A stretch of DNA of 64,000 bases from Prosapia bicincta. Taxonomy: Eukaryota > Arthropoda > Insecta > Hemiptera > Cercopidae. Each line of letters starts with the position of its first letter. Positions within the stretch are counted from its first letter, which is position 1. Both the position numbers and the translations under genes were made by a program. A model generated the notes under the pieces. That model searched no databases. It was not told the DNA's origin and saw only the letters and a list, made by a program, of their open reading frames with translations. Positions 13,996 through 25,150 of this stretch are shown in pieces. Where the stretch lies: positions 97,390,350 through 97,454,349 of the forward strand of contig JBAIZL010000001.1 of assembly GCA_036971475.1 (NCBI GenBank), read 5' to 3'.

Positions 13996-14075
13996 TACAA
14001 GCTGCTGACGTTTTTCAGCTGACTTGTTTCACACTACATCAGTGGATTGTTCAATGCTGTGAATTACGGATAAAA
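13996..14075 (-). mobile_element. PLE-like 3' end fragment, copy 1
   Basis: Shares about 70 bases with 28668-28745, with the core TTTCACACTACATCAGTG. On the minus strand this reads CACTGATGTAGTGTGAAACA, a form seen in PLE termini with hammerhead-like cores. Confidence 0.5.
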
Positions 14076-14222
14076 TTCACAAGCGGTTTTTGCCAAATAT
14101 AATCAATAGTCAATCAATAATCAATATTTATTATTTCTGAACGTTGTGTAGAGTATTAATATTATTATAAAAGGTATTATAATGATTAAAAAGTTATGAT
14201 TTTATAAACTTTATTTTATTTT

Positions 14223-14225
<3 letters not shown>

Positions 14226-14299
<74 letters not shown>

Positions 14300-14800
14300 A
14301 ACAAATTTTACATGGTTAAAAAAATACATTTTTATTCATCTAACGAAGTTCAAATATTTTTTTACCCTTGTAGTGGATGGCAATTGATGTTAATACAGTT
14401 TTTTTTAAATATTTATTCATTAATTTAAATTTAAAAATAATATGTCCCGGTTGGATTCGAACTATGGATTGACATGTTTAAAAACCATCACTTTTACCAG
14501 TGAACTAACTTTCCATAGCTGAAATTTGCTTAAAGATGTACTATATGAAATCATAGGGAAAATGTTTTTCACAACAGTGAAGCAATACAAGAATAGAATG
14601 AGAAGTTATAGAACGCTATATGTTTCTTAAAAATATTCGATTTATATTTTAGTACTTAATATCGTGGTTCTGTCATATATATACATATAAATATTTATAA
14701 TAATTGTAATTATAAACTAAAATGTAACTAAAATAATTTTTTTTTTCTTCAATACAAGGAGGAATAGACTTTAAAAAAATTATTTATTGAATACTTGTTA
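14226..14800. repeat. Diverged duplicated segment, copy 1
   Basis: Starts with (TA)n (14226-14298). Then comes an AT-rich part (GTTAATACAGTTTTTTTTAA), the SINE head, and a tail with GGAATAGACTTTAAAAAAATT near 14770. The same order recurs at 16288-17030. Confidence 0.6.
14443..14520 (-). repeat. tRNA-derived SINE head, copy 1
   Basis: The minus strand has box A-like TTAGTTCACTGGTAA and box B-like AGTTCGAATCC at tRNA spacing. The stems are imperfect. It is part of a longer unit shared with 16364-16590. Confidence 0.5.
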
Positions 14801-15350
14801 TAATTCAATAATGCTCATTCAACATGATGTACCCTTAATAAAAATTATTTAAAATGCTACTTAATTAAGTGGTCCTTAAAATATCTATATTTATTAACAA
14901 CGCATGTTGGGTAAATCCTAGTAGCAAACTTAAATATTAAAAAAAATTTTTTTTTTTAATATTGTTCTTATTTTAGGTGTATGTTGTAATATAGATATAA
15001 TACGTTGGTAACTAAATATTCTTTATAGTTGCTCAATAGTTTGGCCTAACGTTTTAGATTAACTTGAAGCAAAAATACTTCTGTCTGAATGTTTTTATAA
15101 ACTTTTGTGAAAAATATAATTTCAAGCTGAAATAGACTCAATAGTCGTACGACTCTTTAGACATTTTAAAGTTGTAAACATTGTCTCGTCGTTTTATATT
15201 TAGTTGTATGAACAAAAACTTTAAAAAAAAACATAAATTCATTTTTTAGTCATTAAACTTTTTGTCATGTGTTCTTCCGCCACTTTATAGACAAATAAAA
15301 TAAAATAGTTTCATTCCCATTTCAATTCCTTCTATTACCTCACACTCTCC

Positions 15351-15351
<1 letters not shown>

Positions 15352-15414
<63 letters not shown>

Positions 15415-15454
15415 AATATGTATATATATATATATATGTATATAAATATATATA
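15352..15454. repeat. (TA)n microsatellite, interrupted
   Basis: Long TA run with TTTAAATATG and similar breaks; left border of palindromic copy 1. Confidence 0.9.
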
Positions 15455-15611
15455 TTTTAAAACAACATAGTTTATTCAAATACAAGAATATTTATTAATT
15501 TACATCCAAAGCTTTTCGTTGGTAAACAGTACCAACATCATCGTACAGAATAAATGTTCTTATATTTGAATAACCTATGTTGTTTTAAATTATTAAACAA
15601 GAAAACGTATT
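15455..15611. mobile_element. TA-bounded palindromic element with hammerhead-like hairpin, copy 1
   Basis: Lies between (TA)n tracts. The arms read TTAAAACAACATAGTTTATT on the left and the reverse complement of a close variant at 15561-15585. Inside, on the minus strand, GATGATGTTGGTAC is followed by CCAACGAAAAGCTTTG (15508-15543). Same family as the elements at 40.1, 42.5 and 43.5 kb. Confidence 0.65.
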
Positions 15612-15627
15612 ATATATATATATATAG

Positions 15628-15787
15628 TAGGAGTTACAATACTAAGGGTTAATATTGTAACTCCTGAGGATGTTGGTAATGTAAACCAACGAAAAGCTTT
15701 GAGTATATTATTCAATACATTCAATATTCCTGTATTAGTGTATATTATTTAATCTTAAAAATATTGTAACAGGAAAACACATTTGAT

Positions 15788-15792
<5 letters not shown>
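15628..15792 (+). mobile_element. TA-bounded element with hammerhead-like hairpin, copy 2
   Basis: Plus strand CTCCTGAGGATGTTGGTA, then ACCAACGAAAAGCTTTG at about 15656-15700. A short inverted repeat GGAGTTACAATA/TATTGTAACTCC lies at 15631-15658. (TA)n flanks both sides. Confidence 0.6.
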
Positions 15793-15844
<52 letters not shown>

Positions 15845-15890
15845 ACATATACATATATAAATAAATAAATATATATATGTATACATATAC

Positions 15891-15961
<71 letters not shown>
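15793..15961. repeat. (TA)n microsatellite, interrupted
   Basis: TA runs with an internal repeated GTATACATATACATATATAA motif, between palindromic copies 2 and 3. Confidence 0.9.
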
Positions 15962-15966
<5 letters not shown>

Positions 15967-16284
15967 TATGGTGATATGTTTTCTTGTAATATAGTTAATA
16001 AATTTAAAATATTTCAAAAACAAGAATACTTTTAATGAACATAATTATTTAAAGCTTTTCGCCGATAAAATAGTACCATTATCTTCAGGAAAATAATTAT
16101 CTAATCAAATATTTTTACAAAATTAAATCATATGTCTTATTTAATTTTGACATATGATTTTAATTTGGAAAAATGTTTTATTAGATAATTATTTTCCTGA
16201 AGATGCTGGTACTATTTTATCGGAGAAAAGCTTTGAATAAATATATTCATTTAAAGTATTCTTGTTTTTGAAATATTTTCAATT

Positions 16285-16287
<3 letters not shown>
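15962..16287. mobile_element. TA-bounded palindromic element, copy 3
   Basis: A long inverted repeat. The left arm contains CAAGAATACTTTTAATGAA and AAAGCTTTTCGCCGATAAAA. The right arm contains the complements, with TTTCCTGAAGATGCTGGTAC then ATCGGAGAAAAGC at about 16193-16235. The arms meet in the AT-rich centre near 16140. (TA)n flanks both sides. Confidence 0.65.
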
Positions 16288-16338
<51 letters not shown>

Positions 16339-17030
16339 TACACATTTTCGTTAACAAAATACGTTTTTACTCATGCAATCAAGTTCAATACATATTTTTA
16401 ACCTTTAGTAGATGACAATTGTTGTTAATACAGTTTTGTTTAAATTTTTATTCAATGGTTAAATAATAAAAATGTGGAGGATCTAGATAGGATTCAAACT
16501 GAGTATCTTCATGTTCGAAGTCTAGCGTTTTGGCACTGAGCCAACTTTCCCATAGCTAGAAATGTACAACTGAATGATGTATATGAATTTTAATTTTGCA
16601 TTCATCCGATTTTCATCGAAATCTCCATTGAACGACTTTAAATTGTTGCCATGTTTACCACACAATATCATCAAAATGCTCTACGATTGAAAATGAATGA
16701 AAGGAATAAAATACACAAACAGACTGGATTAACGGTGTCGAACCTTGCTTCATAAACTGACAACACGAAAGGAACTACAACACGATGCTGGCGTCGGAGA
16801 AAAAAAGAAAGCTTATAAATAGTAGCAAACAAAAATATTAGTCCAACAACATACATAGAAAGGAAAATTCAAAATTGGAAGGACATTCACATTTTATTTT
16901 TCCACTTAAAATTGATATGCTGATATATGTATATACATATTTTTATTATTTGTAATTATAAAATTTAAATAAACTAAAATAAAATTTTCTTTGTTGATTA
17001 AGTAGGAATTGACTTTAAAAAAGTTTATAT
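16288..17030. repeat. Diverged duplicated segment, copy 2
   Basis: The parallel order is (TA)n (16288-16337), GTTAATACAGTTTTGTTTAA, SINE head, and GGAATTGACTTTAAAAAAG near 17007. It is longer than copy 1, with roughly 200 extra bases in the middle. Same orientation, about 2 kb apart. Confidence 0.6.
16478..16562 (-). repeat. tRNA-derived SINE head, copy 2
   Basis: The minus strand has box A-like TTGGCTCAGTGCC and box B-like AGTTTGAATCC. Same family as 14443-14520 and in the same context, downstream of a (TA)n tract. Confidence 0.5.
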
Positions 17031-18274
17031 TACTTGGCTCCAGTGATCCTTACACATTGATGTGGAAATATTACAATAGAAAAACTCAGACTGTAGTCCT
17101 ACTTGTACAGCCTAAGCATAACAAATGAAAACACATAGTTTAAAATTTTTAATGAAATTAATTAGTTTTCATTATGTCTGTATGGCCTACACACGTGCGC
17201 GCATGTATGTGTAGTGACCGCTCGCTTGCTTGTGTGTATGTGTGTGTGGGGGGGGGGGGTCGATGTGAGTGTGAGTGTGTGTCTCATTTATCTGTCAGTC
17301 TAATGTCCTAACATTATGCTTTCCTTATATAGTGAGTATTGTACAGTGTTATTACATAAGTCAGCCAGATGGTATTAACTGTTCGACAAAACAGTTATCG
17401 CACAATGAAGGCTCAGTACGAGTTATGGCACTGGAAATGTCCTGCGATAGAGGTAACTTGAGTGTCCTTAACAATTGTTCAGTGTTTCCTTGATTTATGT
17501 CGAAATGACCATTTGTCATAAACAGCTCATGTCCTAGTGTTTTCCTGTCGGAGGCGAATTTCGAGCTATTTTATAAAGACGTTTACACTAGGTTTTTTTA
17601 ATATATGAGTGATCTTTGTGCTAATAGGAAAATACCTGATTCAGAATTTCGATTCGCTGTTTAGAACTAATAGTAGTTTCATTATGCTAAGATTTAAGTA
17701 GATCACAAGTGTTACAGAAAATACTAACTATCTGAAACCTATAAATAACTTTATACAATTAAACAAAAATTATATACTATGTTTTTAATTACGTAGGTTA
17801 TTGCAAATTATTTGACATAGAATAAATAAAGAGTGCAAGGAGTGTAATACAAGCCTTCGAGCTATTTGGACAAGAAGGACTTGTGTTTATTTATATAACA
17901 CAGAGTGATGTCGATTTTGGACTTATGCCGTCTGAAGGAACCGATTACTTTCTTTAAAAATATCAAACTTTATAAACAACAAGAATATAATTATTGGCAA
18001 ATAAATTAGTCTGCTAAAACCGTATTCTGATACGTATTCTGATACCGTATTCTGTAAAGGGTTATACATAAATAATAAATTGTTGTAATTATAAAAAGAA
18101 ACAATAAGTAAATCTTAGGATTGGGAATTTTGAATAATGCATACTGCTACGAGTAAAGAAATTTATTGACTTGTAAGTCGTATGAGCATGTGAGAAATAA
18201 AAACTATTTAAAAATGATAAATAAAGACATAGAAAATAAATGAAACTTAAAAACTGAAAGTTCTAGGTATGACA

Positions 18275-18332
<58 letters not shown>

Positions 18333-18872
18333 CGTCTTTATAATATTTAATAAGGAAAATTTTATCTTCATCTTTAAAAGAAAATAAGTAAGATGGTATA
18401 AAATATTTAATTTAATCGATAAAGAGGGATTAAAATTTATGTAAGGAAGCAATTATTCAAACGACATTTAAAGAAAGTAGAGAGATGGAATTTTATTAGA
18501 GACTCTACTTTCATCTCATTGTAGAAGCTCTTTTGCTACTTAGTAATGAAGACAAGGACGTTCAAAAACAGACTTGGTGTTGTATTAGTCCTAACGGAAA
18601 ATAAAAGTCATGATATAAATGTCTTAGAAATATATATTTTTAGAATCAGATCTAAATATTCTATTTATATTCTAGGTTGATGAAAAAGCAAGAAATGGTA
18701 AATCTTAGTTTAATAAGATCAGATTTAATTAACAAAAAATAAGAGAGGATTATAACTTTTGACCTTGAAATATAAAAAAAAATTATTTTTATATGCAAAT
18801 GCATGAAGCTGATCACTACAAAACCTGTAACATTTCTTATTAAAAAAATGCAATTTAATCACGGCTATATAT
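17031..18872. other. AT-rich DNA with minor repeats
   Basis: A G-run (about 17248-17258) sits in a TG-rich patch, and ATACGTATTCTGAT is repeated near 18026-18055. No gene is recognised. Confidence 0.45.
18279..18331. repeat. (TA)n microsatellite
   Basis: About 26 TA units, uninterrupted. Confidence 0.95.
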
Positions 18873-18966
18873 ATGTATTCATTAAAAGTATTCTTGTTTT
18901 TGAAATATTTTTAATGTATTAACTATATTACAAGAAAACAAGGAAACAATATCACCATATTTAATA
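18873..18966. mobile_element. Single arm of the TA-bounded element family
   Basis: Matches the outer part of the copy at 15962-16020 in reverse orientation (AAGTATTCTTGTTTTTGAAA and CAATATCACCATATTTAATA). It ends directly at a (TA)n tract and has no hairpin motif. Confidence 0.5.
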
Positions 18967-19010
<44 letters not shown>

Positions 19011-19015
<5 letters not shown>

Positions 19016-19330
19016 GTAAAATACAAAATATATATATACAAAATAATATAAGTATATTATAAAATATTTTTTGTTATGTAATCAAAACAGCTGAGGAAAT
19101 GCAAATAATAAATATTTAATGTTTTTTTTATTATTCAAATCTTTTTGTCGACAAATACTTCCAACACCATCAGGAGTGAATACAAGAAAAAAAATCTGGA
19201 ATATTTTATAATAAAATTACATAAAAATATCAATTAAATACAAGTATTGTTTAAATTATATTCCTGTATTTGAAATAGTTTTATTCGTTTTAATGTATTA
19301 CAAGAAAAGGTTTAACCACATTTTATATAT
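19011..19330 (-). mobile_element. Diverged TA-bounded element with hammerhead-like motif
   Basis: The minus strand at about 19143-19180 reads CTCCTGATGGTGTTGGAAG, then GTCGACAAAAAGATTTG, a mutated form of the family motif. The outer sequence TTTTAATGTATTACAAGAAA at the right edge matches the other copies. Confidence 0.45.
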
Positions 19331-19409
19331 ATACAAAGCATTACAAGAAGGAAATATCTCTACATTAATTTGTTTCAGGTCTCATCTGAAAACATCCTTG
19401 TATACCCCC

Positions 19410-19604
19410 TCATATCTTGCTATTATCCAAGCTGCTCTTGCCGTTTGGATCCTTTACGATATCATCCAAGAAGTTCATTTGATCATAGTATAAATTACCG
19501 ACATTCAATTTAGAACTATTTGGCTCCTTTTTAGTGTCATCATCCGTCACCGCCTTATAGCTCTCGTCCTTTCGGGATTCCTTCTTTGCTAAGCTCAGTT
19601 TCAT
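19410..19604 (-). CDS. Possible C-terminal exon or gene fragment, unrecognised
   Basis: A 64-codon minus-strand frame with a hydrophilic, protein-like composition (KKESRKDESYKAVTDDD at its start, NFLDDIVKDPNGKSS near its end) in a locally GC-richer block. The same frame is open upstream of the ATG for about 15 codons, to a TGA, so it may be the tail of a spliced protein rather than start at the ATG. No domain is recognised. A donor-like GGTAAG overlaps the ATG region, which argues against a simple exon. Confidence 0.25.
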   Translation of the reverse strand: MKLSLAKKESRKDESYKAVTDDDTKKEPNSSKLNVGNLYYDQMNFLDDIVKDPNGKSSLDNSKI

Positions 19605-21584
19605 CTTACCGTAACAATGAAACTCACGTAGTGTAAATAATTCGAATGGACCTCACCCTGTTTTCAGAATCCGTAAAGTTCTTCTTAGTGACACATGAAT
19701 TTTTCACATTATTTTAGCCCAATATTGTAATGTAAAAACTTTTTAATTGCAATTCCAATTCTTTAAAACTATCTATAAAACCTGAACCCTTATAATTGAA
19801 CTGTAAATGTGCTTCTTTTTGTGACTATTTTCCTAATATCATGTTTTTCCAACTTTACTTTTTAAGTTGAGACGTTTTTTAAGACATTTTATATTAGTTT
19901 AAACTATTTCGTGTAACTAGCTTTAAATATATTTTTTTAATTTATTACTATTTTCAAGTTAGACTGTAGCTAACTTTAACTCCTTCATATATCTAAAAAT
20001 TAAAGTTGGTTGTTGTAGCCATCTTGAAATCACTGAATAAACTATAAGTATTTATTGCATAACTATGTGAATGCTTTAGAACTTACGCGGTGACTTACTC
20101 TCTGAGTAGAGTCTCAGCTTCGTCAATAAAACGATTGTTTCGAGACCTGTCAGTAAGTAGTACTTATAGTAACAAAATACTTATAGTAAAATCTATTGTT
20201 GGGTTTTAATAAATTTTTAAGTTTATTTTAAAAAGCTAATAAGTCACTCTCACACACACTTATGAACAAAATTATACATGCAGATACTCTGCCTCAACCC
20301 TCTTTGATTTAATAAACAATATCCCCATTGAAAAAACCTTTATTCGTCTATCATGGTAAATTTCTTTCCACCCTGAAATCTCCCCTCCTTTGGCCAAGCC
20401 CTAACACTAAAAGCCCTCTCCCAAGATGCTGTAAAGACCCAGAAACCGTTTTCGCAAACCAGATGCAGCGAGACTTCAGGATACACCAAACTCTCACCTT
20501 CTCTGTCTAACTGGAGCAATCACCATTCATATCAAATGTTTTCAATACATTCTATTGCACCAAATTATCTTCAAATCATACTGTTGGGTTAAATCATCCA
20601 CTTCTTCTATTTTTCTTACATTTCTTGAAAATAGATCAATTACATTTTTAACGTTTATTAAAGCAATATCAGCATTATCAGAATCTTCAGCATTATCAGC
20701 ATCATAAGTGTTATCAAGCTTAATTTTAAAAAAGCTTTTGGTTGTACAATGAATTTTTTAACATTTATAAACGCTAGTGTAGTAAAATTTGTGGATGAAT
20801 GATTAAATTTTTTGTTTTTAATTTTCTAACGTCAATTATCATGCTCAAAAAAACCAGGGACCTGAGAAAAGTTTAATTCACAATTCTGAAGTTTGATTTT
20901 AGTTGTCGAAGCAATAATACGACTGGAACTACATGAGACAACCTTCTCAATAGGCAGAGGCATTGCAATAGAGACGAGGCATTGCAATAGAGACGAGACT
21001 AACAATATATTGTTAAGTGCAATATAGTTAGTTTTTATATTTTTTAATTTTTAAATAATTTTCTTTCCTTATAATAAATGTTTTTAGTATAATAAATAAT
21101 TAAATTTAATACAATTTACGTAAGCTGCTTTACCTTTCTATTCGTGTATTACTTGATGAAAATTTGGTAAATATAAACTAAACCTTGTTTAAATACTATC
21201 AAAGAATAGTTACTATTAATTTTAACTTGATATAGATAATAATTATTGTACAATTTTTATTTTACAACTAAAGTTTATAGTATTTCAATCTGTGTATTTA
21301 GGATATTACTGGTAAGATCTATTTGTTAGTGTTCCTAATGAAAGTGACTGACTAATTTTATTAAACAGAAGCTGATGTTAAAGAGCTGTTTAAGTGCAGG
21401 ATCTTAAGAAAGTTGCATTAGACAAATTAATGACTTCCAATATTAATAATTATTCTTCGTGTACGATTTTTTCGAACTGTACATATATGCAGGATAGAGC
21501 TAACTGCACATTCATATAATGCGTGTATCACTAGGTTTCAAAAGCTGGGTAGACATGTGCATGAAAAGCAGATAAAATTCTTTG
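19605..21584. other. AT-rich DNA, no gene seen
   Basis: 20330-20515 is C-rich and holds a 60-codon frame without recognisable domains. GGCATTGCAATAGAGACGA is duplicated in tandem at about 20955-20998. Confidence 0.4.
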
Positions 21585-21663
21585 CCTTTAACGGGATTTG
21601 ACCCCAGAGTCTTCAGATTAGTAGTCACGTCTTCTGCGTACTGAACCGATCAGCCGCTATAGT
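21585..21663 (-). repeat. tRNA-like pseudogene or SINE head
   Basis: The minus strand has GATCGGTTCAGTACGC (box A-like) and GGGGTCAAATCCC (box B-like, with a paired T stem). The anticodon arm does not fold, so it is not an intact tRNA. Confidence 0.45.
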
Positions 21664-21779
21664 TTTCTACACTTTTTAAACAATTTGTAACAGTTTATCT
21701 TGAACAGAGTTCACTTTATTTCTTTGTAACGTTAGGTTATAAATAACGTTAAAACTTTAATAATAATTTTTGTAAATCT

Positions 21780-21860
21780 GAAACATTTTAAAAGACGACG
21801 CTTCTATTCAGGTATCGTCATCAGTCGTCTTCACCGCCAGCTGTATCTTGATAGGTGACA
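21780..21860 (-). mobile_element. PLE-like terminal motif fragment
   Basis: The minus strand reads GACGACTGATGACGATACCT, then GAATAG and GCGTCGTC. This recalls PLE 3' motifs with the paired GTCGTC arms. It is short and degenerate and directly follows the tRNA-like element on the same strand. Confidence 0.35.
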
Positions 21861-23040
21861 GAAAAGTTTAGGGTTGAAAAAGAAAATTAGAAACAAGCTT
21901 ATAAACAAGCAAAAATAAGTGATTGAGGATATTTTATTTAATAAAAACTTAATTTACAAATAAAATATCAATTAAACAGTATTTAATTCTCAGTTAATAA
22001 ACCAAAGAATATATGGGGAATGAATTTTTATAGTCTAATCAAGAAAGTTAGACACAGAAGTAGATTACCTTAAAAAATGTTTTTTGTATAAAAATATAAG
22101 TAAGCAGTATTTATATTAAAAAGTAACCCATATATTGATCTACCCTTTCAGTTCTTTCCTCGTACGAGAATAAATACACAAACAATTATAAAAATGTCAA
22201 AAGAAAAACATATATATTGTTTCAGTGGAAACAAATAGTAGCAAAATAAATAATAACGCACCGATTAGACCTTCGTGACGAGTAAAAGTAAATTGTATTT
22301 AACTATCTCTTAAACCAGCTTGTTCACAATCCTCTTATATCTCTGCAAACGATTGAATGCAGCCACTTATCCTCAATACACAACGTATTTCCGGTTCAGG
22401 ATCTGTAATTTCCGGTTCCAAACATATATCACACTACAATCTCTAAAAGCCACTTTATTGTTATGTTTAACAAACGCAGATATATCACACGTACAAGCGA
22501 CCTACCAAGTATAGAAATCAAATTAGTTAATAATATTAACATATTATGGACTTTAAATAATTTGACAAAATATTGAACTTTTTACTGGTAAAGTGAAAAA
22601 TTATTATCCATATTGTCTTCAATAAATACTTTGTTATAAAAGAAATATATCCTATAAAACGACCTTATAAATTTGGGAAATCCAGCTTTAATAGAAAGTG
22701 TACTAATTCACGTATTGTTTATTAAGTAGTTAGATGCCAAAAACTTTGACATTATTTTCAATCACTATTTGTGAAATAGTTATCTCATTAGAACAGGAAT
22801 TATCGTATGCTTTGTACGGCTTCAATTTTCGGTGTTTTACTTGGTTTGTGGACATGTGAGTTGAAAATGAAACATTAGTGTCTAACAAAGTAGTGGCACT
22901 AATAGGACACTAATAATGTTATGGTGTTATGTGTCAAATGTGTCACTATTACTTTCGTGTGTCTAATGTGTCACTAGTTATGTCGCGACAGTAATATTTT
23001 GCCTAGGTAATTATTAATCATAAATTAATTACACCTAAAA
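21861..23040. other. AT-rich DNA, no gene seen
   Basis: 22878-22984 has several irregular GTGTCTAATGTGTCACTA-like repeats. Otherwise nothing. Confidence 0.4.
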
Positions 23041-23052
23041 ACACACACACAC

Positions 23053-23102
<50 letters not shown>
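23041..23102. repeat. (AC)n(AT)n microsatellite
   Basis: A short AC run followed by about 22 AT units. Confidence 0.95.
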
Positions 23103-23108
<6 letters not shown>

Positions 23109-23979
23109 TATATTTATACATAACGTAATGATTCTAATTATTATAAACATAAGGAAACAAATATGCAACTTATAAACAGGTCTCACAAATTCTTCAATTC
23201 TGATATTTAAATAGGTTTAAAATCAAGCCTTAAATATTAATAAGTGGTTATGATTTTTATTATAAACATTTACTAGCATTTTTAGTAAATTTACGTAAAA
23301 GTTCCCGTACAAATATTTAAATTGTGGAAGATAAAACTTTAAGCGAATCCGAAATAGTGTCCCGTAATTTGTTTCACAAATAAATAAAACACCTCTTACA
23401 TTTTGTATTTATCATTTATATATTTAGGCTGAAACAAATAACTGAAAATTTAAAAGTTATTGTTATACAAAAATTTAACAATAGTGAATCCTTTATAACG
23501 CTTTAATTGCAAAAATAACACCAAACACAGAATTAAAAAAAAAAAAAAATATAACAAGTAATTCTAAATGGGTAATAATAAAAGGTCCACTCTGGATATT
23601 TTAAAAGATTAACAAGCTCAAACACTTAGACCGGAAAGCAAACAAAATATCTGAACGGTATGATTCAACTAATGCGATAGGAAAAATGGCAAACAATTTA
23701 AATATTTATATTGTATCAATTTGTTTTTTTGAAACTAAAACGTTCTACGATGCCTCCTCTAGTTAAGGGCATGTGCTACACAGTTATCGTTTTTTGCAAT
23801 CTATTTTACAATAAGTGTATAGTTTTTTTACAAATATAATTGAAAAAAATCTCATGTAGATATTAGTCGTTTCGTAGACGACCTATTAAACTTTTAATCT
23901 GTGTTTTACATTCAATTTGTTTCAGCAATTTTTAGTATCTACATATAAAGCCAGTACTAAATTCTAAAATGAATAATTG

Positions 23980-24486
<507 letters not shown>

Positions 24487-24565
24487 TAGCTGATATATTA
24501 AAGCTGTCACCATTTCTTCGCTGAGTTATGCCTCTTCCCGTTCTCTTGAAGTTATGGCTTAATTA

Positions 24566-25150
24566 ATGCCATCACGCCACCTCCATCCTGGCCGTCGGCG
24601 TCGTCTCTTTCTATTTTCTGGGGGAATTATCTCTAGTACCATTCGGGGCCACCTGTATTCTGACAACCTCTTTAAATGTCTAATTCATCAATACTTTCCT
24701 TCTCTCTATCTCCTTCCTTATACTTTTATCCATTTCCATTCCGTTAAAAAAAATGTTCATTTCTGACCCTTTCAAGTTTCGATTTACCGCAGTTTCGTCA
24801 TAAATAGAAATCAATGCTCTGATTGTAGTAAAACTCCCAACGAACAAGTTGGGGGTTCTAAGAATACAACTCAGTTCTACCAGCAGATCCTACTCTCATG
24901 TCCTCGAAGACATAAACGTTGCGTAACCACTGGGGGAAAGGCGGACAATAGGTGTTTGTTAAGCAGCCGACGAAAGAGGGTGAAAGGCGAATTACTAGCT
25001 CCTGAAAACTGGATCCCTTCGGCTAAGAGAATAAACCCTTACAGAAAATTTAAGTTTTCCAAGTATCGGGTTTGAGGCGTCGGGTCACAAATCCCCTACA
25101 CTTGGAAAAAGTCTTACAGTGCTAAGAAGCCCAATCAGCCTCGGAGATAG
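24566..25150 (+). pseudogene. Unrecognised GC-richer reading frame with two in-frame stops
   Basis: One frame stays open from ATG 24566 to TAG 25148-25150 (194 codons) except for TGA codons at 24764 and 25073. The middle part is basic and coding-like (CSDCSK, RRKRVKGELLAPENW, RINPYRKFKFSKY), and after the second stop it goes on as SQIPYTWKKSYSAKK. The composition is far less AT-rich than the surroundings. Likely a transposon ORF remnant; no domain recognised. A chance frame is possible because GC is higher here. Confidence 0.35.

Noticed and set aside
14443..14520. Intact tRNA gene
   Set aside because: Box A and box B are present but acceptor and T stems do not pair, and related copies have the same defects, so SINE head is the better call. 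Same for 16.5, 21.6 and 57.8 kb.
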